A stretch of 11,739 nucleotides of DNA. Source: CALHKP01 sp963558075. Lineage in GTDB: Bacteria; Bacillota; Clostridia; Peptostreptococcales; Anaerovoracaceae. The stretch spans positions 1-11,739 of the forward strand of contig CAUWFN010000007.1 in the NCBI GenBank assembly GCA_963558075.1, written 5' to 3'. Below, piece after piece: positions 7,864 to 11,739 of the stretch. The notes below the pieces were generated by a model that saw only the letters and a list, made by a program, of their open reading frames with translations, had not been told where the DNA came from and made no database searches. Position numbers and translations under genes: made by a program. Every line of letters starts with the position of its first letter. Within the stretch, counting starts at the first letter, position 1.

Positions 7864-8694
7864 CTATCCTCCAATTTTAAGAATTAAACTGCATAAAACG
7901 TACTTGTAATTACAGTTATATGCCAGAGAACGTCTGCTCTCTTCTATATATTCTATTGCCTTAATGGCCTGCCTCCTGTCCATTAACTTTGATGTATTTT
8001 CTCTGATAAAATCACTCATAAGCATCTCCATCGCATCAAAGAACATAAGGGATTCATTTTTGTCTTTCACATTGCCTAACAAAAATTTTTTTTGCTTTTC
8101 GAACAGTTCATCTTCTATCGCCATTCGAACAACCTCTTGGGCCACATCATAAAATCCGCCGCTTCCTAAATCACGCTCTCCAGCAAGATAAAACTTAACA
8201 CATCTTGATCTTACAGTTATGAGCAGACTCTCTGAGTTCTCGCACAAAAGTACGATTACAGCACCCTCCGGCGGCTCCTCTAACGTCTTCAAAAGCTTAT
8301 CTTGAGCCTCAATAGTCATCCTATCAGCATCTTTGATTATAACAAAATGGCGTCTCGCAGATCCTACAGGCTTTTTCATAAGAAATTTTTGCATTTCCAA
8401 AATATCACTAACTTTGATTGAAGTTTTTGATGAAGAATCCTTTGACTGAGAAGATACGATATACAAATCCTCGTAGCTTCCGCCTTCTATTTTTCTACAT
8501 TCAGCACAAATATCGCAACCAAAGCCTCTATCCTCGCTACATGCTATAGCTTTAAAAAAGTCAAATGCAAGTTTTTCCTTTGGTGACATCAAATCACCTT
8601 CAAAAATACAAGCATGCATTATATGACCGGACTTAACTGCACTAGAAAGCCTTTGGGCAACCTTTTCATTCAAACCATAATCTCTGAGGCTCAT
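7864..8694 (-). CDS. holB: DNA polymerase III subunit delta'
   Basis: A 276-aa delta' subunit of the clamp loader, which helps load the beta sliding clamp during replication. The four zinc-binding cysteines are visible as Cys52 and CDICAEC with Cys60, 63, 66. The conserved KLLKTLEEPP (133-142) and the SRC arginine-finger motif (VRSRC, 161-165) are present. There is no Walker A lysine motif (the region reads FEGDLMSPKEKLA), as expected for delta', which does not bind ATP productively. It is a little shorter than B. subtilis HolB (about 329). It overlaps tmk by four bases (ATGA) and is followed directly by ricT, the same order as in Bacillus but without yaaQ and yaaR between tmk and holB. Confidence 0.92.
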   Translation of the reverse strand: MSLRDYGLNEKVAQRLSSAVKSGHIMHACIFEGDLMSPKEKLAFDFFKAIACSEDRGFGCDICAECRKIEGGSYEDLYIVSSQSKDSSSKTSIKVSDILEMQKFLMKKPVGSARRHFVIIKDADRMTIEAQDKLLKTLEEPPEGAVIVLLCENSESLLITVRSRCVKFYLAGERDLGSGGFYDVAQEVVRMAIEDELFEKQKKFLLGNVKDKNESLMFFDAMEMLMSDFIRENTSKLMDRRQAIKAIEYIEESRRSLAYNCNYKYVLCSLILKIGG

Positions 8695-9317
8695 AGCATA
8701 TCACCAAAAATACAATCAAGCTTATCGTAAATAAGGCTTTTGACTTCTTCTATTGTGCCAGAAGCATCAATAACGATAAACCTATCATCATCTTTGATTA
8801 AATCTTTATATCCGTTATATACGTTCAGATGAAACTCATTCTTTTCTTGCTCCAGCCTATCTTCTGACCCTGCCGTAATTCGGCTTTTACCAATTACAGG
8901 ATCCAGATCAAGGAAAAAAGTATAATCTGGAAGACGTCCACATACAGCAAAATCATTAACTGTTTTCACGCAGTCCAAAAGTCCTCGTCCATATCCCTGA
9001 TACGCAATGCTAGAATCAACAAAACGATCAGTAACTACATTTAAGCCCTCTTCTAGAGCAGGGATAATTTTTTCTGTTACATGCTGAGCTCTTGACGCTG
9101 CATAAAGAAACATTTCAGTCAAATCACACATCTCGCTGTTTTCATTGTCCAAAATGATTTCTCTAATTTTTTCTCCTATCGCAGTTCCCCCAGGTTCACG
9201 TGTAAAGATAACTGGGATATCATGCTCATCAAAATATTTCCTGATGTTTTCAAGCTGTGTTGATTTACCTGATCCATCAGATCCTTCTACTGATATAAAA
9301 ATTCCTCTTCTACTCAT
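8691..9317 (-). CDS. tmk: thymidylate kinase
   Basis: A 208-aa dTMP kinase, converting dTMP to dTDP with ATP in dTTP synthesis. The P-loop EGSDGSGKST is at 11-20, the DRX-type block TREPGG at 39-44, the substrate-binding DRFVDSSIAYQG at 97-108, and a lid region with SEDRLE near 148-153. I choose ATG 9317, giving MSRRGIFISVEG at the start and the family's usual length. An in-frame ATG at 9371 would add 18 unlike residues that overlap the small upstream gene in another frame. ATG 9317 has no good ribosome binding site (the nearest purine run, GGGGAAA, is about 21 bases away). It lies one base after the stop of the small membrane-peptide gene, so translation is probably coupled to it. The 3' end overlaps holB by ATGA. 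Confidence 0.95.
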   Translation of the reverse strand: MSRRGIFISVEGSDGSGKSTQLENIRKYFDEHDIPVIFTREPGGTAIGEKIREIILDNENSEMCDLTEMFLYAASRAQHVTEKIIPALEEGLNVVTDRFVDSSIAYQGYGRGLLDCVKTVNDFAVCGRLPDYTFFLDLDPVIGKSRITAGSEDRLEQEKNEFHLNVYNGYKDLIKDDDRFIVIDASGTIEEVKSLIYDKLDCIFGDML

Positions 9318-9318
9318 A

Positions 9319-9426
9319 CTAACGTTTTTTTGATATTTCCCCAACAAATTTTTTAAACAAATAAAAAACATATATTGTGAAAGGTATGCAGATCAGCAGA
9401 CCGAAAATCACTTTTAAAAGAAACAT
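9319..9426 (-). CDS. small single-span membrane peptide upstream of tmk
   Basis: A 35-aa open frame encoding MFLLKVIFGL..., with one hydrophobic segment (about residues 4-24) and a basic C-terminal tail ending VGEISKKR. GGAGG lies five bases before the ATG at 9426, one of the best ribosome sites in the window. An in-frame ATG at 9438 would give 39 aa but has no site. The TAG stop is one base before the tmk ATG, and tmk lacks a good ribosome site, so the peptide may act as a translational coupler for tmk as well as a membrane peptide. I do not recognise a family. Evidence for translation is the ribosome site, hydrophobic-then-basic layout and precise junction, not homology. Confidence 0.72.
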   Translation of the reverse strand: MFLLKVIFGLLICIPFTIYVFYLFKKFVGEISKKR

Positions 9427-9501
9427 CTGCTCCTCCATTTCGCTATATTTCGATTAATTATAAGACAGATTTATGTTTACATATAAAAAAACAAATATAT
9501 A

Positions 9502-9581
9502 GAAAGTATATCATAATTAACAGAATTTGTCATTTGCATACTTCAATAAGAAGAAATCTTTATTCTGTAAATTATATACAC
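9502..9581. repeat. 80-bp direct repeat, tmk-side copy (target duplication)
   Basis: This 80-bp segment is identical at every base to 11576-11655 and directly abuts the left end of the IS. The flanking bases differ (A/G before, G/T after), so 80 bp is its exact extent. It is interpreted as a long target-site duplication, a known property of IS1634-type elements. It holds the complete core promoter of the tmk operon and an inverted repeat of 14-bp arms (9513-9526 and 9562-9575, one mismatch, 35 bp apart). Confidence 0.95.
9505..9533 (-). promoter_or_regulatory. promoter of the tmk operon
   Basis: On the minus strand ATGACA (9533-9528), a 17-bp spacer and TATACT (9510-9505), with the extended -10 TGA immediately before it. 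The start would be near 9498, giving a leader of about 70 nt before the small membrane-peptide gene. The AT-rich stretch upstream of -35, up to 48 bp, is also inside the 80-bp repeat. A second TATAAT at 9462-9457 without a clear -35 could be a minor promoter. Confidence 0.8.
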
Positions 9582-9586
9582 GGGAG

Positions 9587-9593
9587 TTTGACA
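9587..9593 (+). repeat. left terminal inverted repeat core of the IS
   Basis: TTTGACA, complementary to TGTCAAA at 11564-11570. Both lie 5 bp inside the direct-repeat boundary, and this symmetry supports the chosen element ends. The same TGTCAAA also occurs at 9654-9660, just inside the left end, perhaps a subterminal transposase site. Confidence 0.55.
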
Positions 9594-9629
9594 CATCATT
9601 TTTATAACTTTCCTTAGAAACCCTTTATT

Positions 9630-9654
9630 TAAGCCATTTAAGGCTTATTTTTTT
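9630..9654 (+). terminator. hairpin/T-tract near the left end of the IS
   Basis: TAAGCC (9630-9635) pairs with GGCTTA (9642-9647) around a 6-nt loop and is followed by seven T (9648-9654). It looks like a Rho-independent terminator lying upstream of the transposase promoter. It would block plus-strand transcription entering the IS from outside. The stem is short, so efficiency is uncertain. Confidence 0.6.
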
Positions 9655-9696
9655 GTCAAATTTTATGATTTTATACGTGCTATTTTGTACTATTTG

Positions 9697-9705
9697 TGGT
9701 ATAAT
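9697..9705 (+). promoter_or_regulatory. extended -10 promoter of the transposase
   Basis: TGGTATAAT, a perfect extended -10 element, lies at 9697-9705. I find no good -35 at 16-18 bp upstream. The predicted start near 9712 is just before the ribosome site GGAGG (9720-9724) of the transposase, so the leader is only about 22 nt. Confidence 0.6.
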
Positions 9706-9733
9706 AAAGAAAAAGGGTTGGAGGAATTATCAG

Positions 9734-11470
9734 ATGTACGTTTCTATTACCGGAAATAAAGGAAATCAAGATGTTTATATCAAACAATCTTATCGAAAAG
9801 ATAACGGAAAAACCTCTTCTCGTATTTATAAAAAACTGGGAAAATATAATGCTCTTTTAGAACACTTTTCAGGCAATGAACAAGATTTAATGGACTGGGC
9901 AAAAAAGGAAGCCGAAAAAGAAACTCTTGCTTATAATCAACAAAAAGAAAAAGTCTCTCTATCCTTATCGCCACTTGCTCGCATTCCTCTCGATGAAAAA
10001 CGCGTATTTAATATCGGATATTTATTTTTACAGAAGATATGCAGCGAACTAAGAATGCATAACATTTGCAGAAACATACGTAATCACCATAAGTTTGCCT
10101 ATGATTTCCACGCAATCCTCACAGATTTGATTTATGCAAGAATACTGGCTCCTTCCAGTAAACTCAGCAGTTATAAGTACTGTCATTCTTTATTAGAACC
10201 TCCAAAGTATTCCCTCCAGGATCTTTATCGTGCTTTATCCGTTCTTGCTGAGGAGTCTGACTTTATTCAGGAGGAATTGTACAAGAATTCTAACTTTGTC
10301 CATCCACGTAATTCTAAGATTTTATATTATGATTGCACGAACTATTATTTCGAAATTGAAGCGGAAGATGGCATGAAAAAATACGGAAAAAGTAAAGAGC
10401 ATCGTCCAAATCCAATCGTAACCATGGGGCTTTTTATGGATGCAGATGGTATTCCTTTGGCATTTGATATATTTCCTGGAAATCAAAACGAGCAGCTTAC
10501 ACTAAAACCAATCGAACAGAAAGTAATCAAAGATTTTAATTGCAGTGAATTTATCTTTTGTTCAGATGCTGGTTTAGCCGGAAAAAAGAATCGTTTTCTG
10601 AACAGTTTTGGTAACCGTTCTTATGTAATCACTTATTCTTTGAAAAAAATGAAAAAAGAAGAACGTGATTTCGCACTCCTGCCAACTCAATTTAAGGTTC
10701 CGGGTTCCAACAAACTCATCGACCTGCGGACGCTTGATGAATCAGATCCAGAGGTATACAACACTATTTATTATAAAGAATATCCCCTTGTAACAGGCGA
10801 TATGGATGAAACAGTCATTATTACCTATTCTCCTAAATATAAAGCTTATCAAAGTAAGATTCGTAATGCTCAGATCGATCGAGCAAAAAAAAGGATACAG
10901 TTTTCTGATAAAAACAGAAAAGGAAAGGGCCCAAATGATCCGACTCGTTTCATCCAAAAAACAGCGATTACAGACGATGGCGAAATAGCTCAAAAAAATA
11001 TTTATCAATTAGATGAATCTAAGATCCTAGAAGAATCTATGTATGATGGTTTTTATGCAGTTATTACAAATCTCGAGGGAGATGTCAGGGAAATCATTCA
11101 TATCAACAAACAACGTTGGGAAATAGAAGAAAACTTCAGAATCATGAAGTCAGAGTTCGAGGCAAGGCCTGTGTTTGTCAGACGTGAGGATCGTATCAAA
11201 GCACATTTCCTGACTTGTTTCATCAGCTTATTGGTTTATCGATTATTAGAAAAGAAACTTGGCGAACAGTTTACCTGTAATCAGATTTTAGAGACTTTAA
11301 GAAATATGAATGTTACACTTTTATCCAAAGACAGTGGTTACATTCCATCTTATAAACGGACAAAGTTAACAGACAATCTACATAACTCTTTTGGATTCCG
11401 TACGGATTACGAATTCATGCGTAAATCTACAATGAGGACAATTATAAAAGAAACAAAAGCGAAAAAATAG
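9734..11470 (+). CDS. IS1634-family transposase (DDE, IS4-type)
   Basis: A 578-aa DDE transposase that cuts and rejoins the ends of its own IS. The catalytic triad can be placed at Asp200 (YYDCTNYYF), Asp278 (FCSDAGLAGKK) and Glu465 in RWEIEENFRIMK. The last block gives R461-x3-E465-x6-K472, the spacing of the IS4-superfamily YREK signature; the usual Tyr position holds Asn458. The N-terminal region (YVSITGNKGNQDVYIKQSYR) and length are typical of IS1634 members. I start at ATG 9734, with GGAGG nine bases upstream and downstream of the predicted promoter; a TTG at 9653 lies in the left-end T-tract and upstream of the promoter. No frameshift or stop is seen. The gene is on the plus strand, opposite to all protein genes around it, and its A/T-rich codon use looks somewhat unlike them. 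Confidence 0.95.
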   Translation: MYVSITGNKGNQDVYIKQSYRKDNGKTSSRIYKKLGKYNALLEHFSGNEQDLMDWAKKEAEKETLAYNQQKEKVSLSLSPLARIPLDEKRVFNIGYLFLQKICSELRMHNICRNIRNHHKFAYDFHAILTDLIYARILAPSSKLSSYKYCHSLLEPPKYSLQDLYRALSVLAEESDFIQEELYKNSNFVHPRNSKILYYDCTNYYFEIEAEDGMKKYGKSKEHRPNPIVTMGLFMDADGIPLAFDIFPGNQNEQLTLKPIEQKVIKDFNCSEFIFCSDAGLAGKKNRFLNSFGNRSYVITYSLKKMKKEERDFALLPTQFKVPGSNKLIDLRTLDESDPEVYNTIYYKEYPLVTGDMDETVIITYSPKYKAYQSKIRNAQIDRAKKRIQFSDKNRKGKGPNDPTRFIQKTAITDDGEIAQKNIYQLDESKILEESMYDGFYAVITNLEGDVREIIHINKQRWEIEENFRIMKSEFEARPVFVRREDRIKAHFLTCFISLLVYRLLEKKLGEQFTCNQILETLRNMNVTLLSKDSGYIPSYKRTKLTDNLHNSFGFRTDYEFMRKSTMRTIIKETKAKK

Positions 11471-11511
11471 TATAAACAGAAAAATAGCACATATCGATGC
11501 AAACAAGGAAA

Positions 11512-11560
11512 CGGCTACACCCACATGTTTACTGGGTTTGTAGCCGCTTTTTCATTTTTT
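11512..11560 (+). terminator. transposase terminator at the right end of the IS
   Basis: CGGCTACA (11512-11519) pairs with TGTAGCCG (11539-11546), extended inward by CCCA/TGGG across a 2-nt bulge, and is followed by T-tracts at 11548-11552 and 11555-11560. It lies about 40 nt after the transposase stop. On the minus strand the trailing tract is only TTTCC, so it is a weaker barrier to transcription entering from the right. Confidence 0.85.
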
Positions 11561-11563
11561 AAC

Positions 11564-11570
11564 TGTCAAA
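11564..11570 (-). repeat. right terminal inverted repeat core of the IS
   Basis: TGTCAAA, the complement of TTTGACA at 9587-9593, located 5 bp from the right direct-repeat copy just as the left one is 5 bp from its copy. Confidence 0.55.
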
Positions 11571-11575
11571 GATGG

Positions 11576-11655
11576 GAAAGTATATCATAATTAACAGAAT
11601 TTGTCATTTGCATACTTCAATAAGAAGAAATCTTTATTCTGTAAATTATATACAC
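11576..11655. repeat. 80-bp direct repeat, rRNA-side copy (target duplication)
   Basis: Identical over 80 bp to 9502-9581. It begins directly after the right end of the IS and stops five bases before the A-run of the 5S rRNA terminator. This placement shows that the pre-insertion target lay between the rRNA terminator and the tmk operon. Confidence 0.95.
11579..11607 (-). promoter_or_regulatory. duplicated tmk-type promoter, now facing into the IS
   Basis: The same ATGACA (11607-11602), 17-bp spacer and extended TATACT (11584-11579) as the tmk promoter. Its start would fall near 11572, inside the last few bases of the IS, giving a transcript antisense to the transposase. It is the original upstream copy or its duplicate; the two cannot be told apart. 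Confidence 0.7.
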
Positions 11656-11659
11656 TCAT

Positions 11660-11691
11660 AAAAAAAGACAGAACACATTGTGTTCTGTCTT
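11660..11691 (-). terminator. rRNA operon terminator after 5S rRNA
   Basis: On the minus strand a perfect 12-bp stem, AAGACAGAACAC with GTGTTCTGTCTT (11691-11680 and 11676-11665), has a 3-nt loop and is followed by seven U (plus-strand A 11660-11666). It sits directly after the 5S rRNA 3' end. Confidence 0.93.
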
Positions 11692-11695
11692 GAAA

Positions 11696-11739
11696 CCGGC
11701 GACGTCCTACTTTCCCAGGCAGTCTCCCGCCAAGTATCA
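11696..11739 (-). rRNA. rrf: 5S rRNA, 3' part only
   Basis: The minus strand contains the typical 3' portion of Firmicutes 5S rRNA, including GGCGGGAGACTGCCTGGGAA and GTAGGACGTCGCCGG. The rest of the gene, and presumably 23S and 16S rRNA, lie beyond the right edge. The exact 3' end is approximate to a few bases. The gene is oriented towards the tmk operon. Confidence 0.9.

Larger units (their letters stand above)
9582..11575 (+). mobile_element. IS1634-family insertion sequence, intact, 1994 bp
   Basis: The element is defined by the two 80-bp direct repeats on either side and holds one full-length transposase. Terminal symmetry is short: TTTGACA at 9587-9593 and its complement TGTCAAA at 11564-11570, each exactly 5 bp from the repeat boundary. 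The outer 5 bp do not match. Hairpins with T-tracts lie near both ends (9630-9654 and 11512-11560). The intact reading frame and the perfect target duplication point to recent insertion. IS1634 of Mycoplasma mycoides is known for long, variable-length direct repeats, which fits. The exact ends rest on the repeat boundaries only. Confidence 0.92.

Noticed and set aside
9318..9371. Longer tmk start at ATG 9371
   Set aside because: It adds 18 hydrophobic/basic residues before the normal MSRRGIFISVEG start, has no ribosome site, and overlaps the small peptide gene in another frame.
9653..9733. Longer transposase start at TTG 9653
   Set aside because: It lies within the T-tract of a hairpin and upstream of the predicted transcription start, and its 27 extra residues look unlike the family. 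ATG 9734 has a good GGAGG.
9780..9974. Minus-strand frame inside the transposase (also 10742-11008, and 10806-10988 in another plus frame)
   Set aside because: These overlap the conserved transposase frame, lack ribosome sites and show no recognisable motif.
9502..11655. 80-bp repeats as att sites of an integrative element or as a small composite transposon
   Set aside because: The interior holds only a DDE transposase with its own ends and no integrase or cargo. The repeats sit exactly at the IS boundaries, so a target duplication is simpler.
1..11739. CRISPR array, toxin-antitoxin pair, defence system or phage genes
   Set aside because: No spaced short repeats, no cas-like genes and no phage structural genes were seen. 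The AbrB-domain protein resembles an antitoxin fold but has no toxin gene beside it.

Overview
The window reads as a low-to-moderate G+C Firmicutes chromosome, most likely an anaerobic member of the Clostridia. The indicators are a class III fructose-1,6-bisphosphatase, an AbrB-type regulator with a C-terminal Cys4 zinc-ribbon, a RicT/PSP1 protein beside holB and tmk, a two-gene SufC-SufB module, strong AT-rich promoters and classic Rho-independent terminators. I cannot name the genus from the sequence.

Layout, left to right. (1) 1-1864: a two-gene minus-strand unit, sufC then sufB/D-like, with its own extended -10 promoter and a long terminator at the left edge. No sufS, sufU, sufD or sufE is beside it, so it resembles the SUF-like minimal system (SmsCB). 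(2) 1895-2043: a plus-strand tRNA-Arg(ACG) with promoter and terminator. (3) 2106-5418: murA then fbp on the minus strand, 40 nt apart, ending in a long hairpin terminator. (4) 5465-9533: a minus-strand housekeeping series, 35-aa membrane peptide - tmk - holB - ricT - trmN6 - (strong internal promoter) - small membrane/coiled-coil protein - abrB, ending in a terminator. This is a condensed version of the Bacillus subtilis tmk-to-abrB region. Most junctions overlap or are 1-10 nt apart, pointing to translational coupling. (5) 9502-11655: an intact IS1634-family insertion sequence of 1994 bp flanked by a perfect 80-bp direct repeat. (6) 11660-11739: a Rho-independent terminator and the 3' end of a 5S rRNA gene on the minus strand, the tail of an rRNA operon.

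The most interesting structure is the insertion. Before it, an rRNA operon ended in its terminator and was followed directly by the promoter of the tmk operon. The IS created an 80-bp target duplication that contains the whole core promoter (ATGACA, 17-bp spacer, TGATATACT extended -10). The tmk operon therefore still has an intact promoter, while the second copy now points into the IS, antisense to the transposase. The IS carries hairpin/T-tract structures near both ends that could limit read-through. Each 80-bp copy also contains a near-perfect 14-bp inverted repeat overlapping the promoter spacer.

A small gene easily missed by length cut-offs lies between this promoter and tmk: a 35-aa (or 39-aa) single-span membrane peptide with a strong ribosome binding site. 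Its stop codon is one base from the tmk start, and tmk has no good ribosome binding site of its own.
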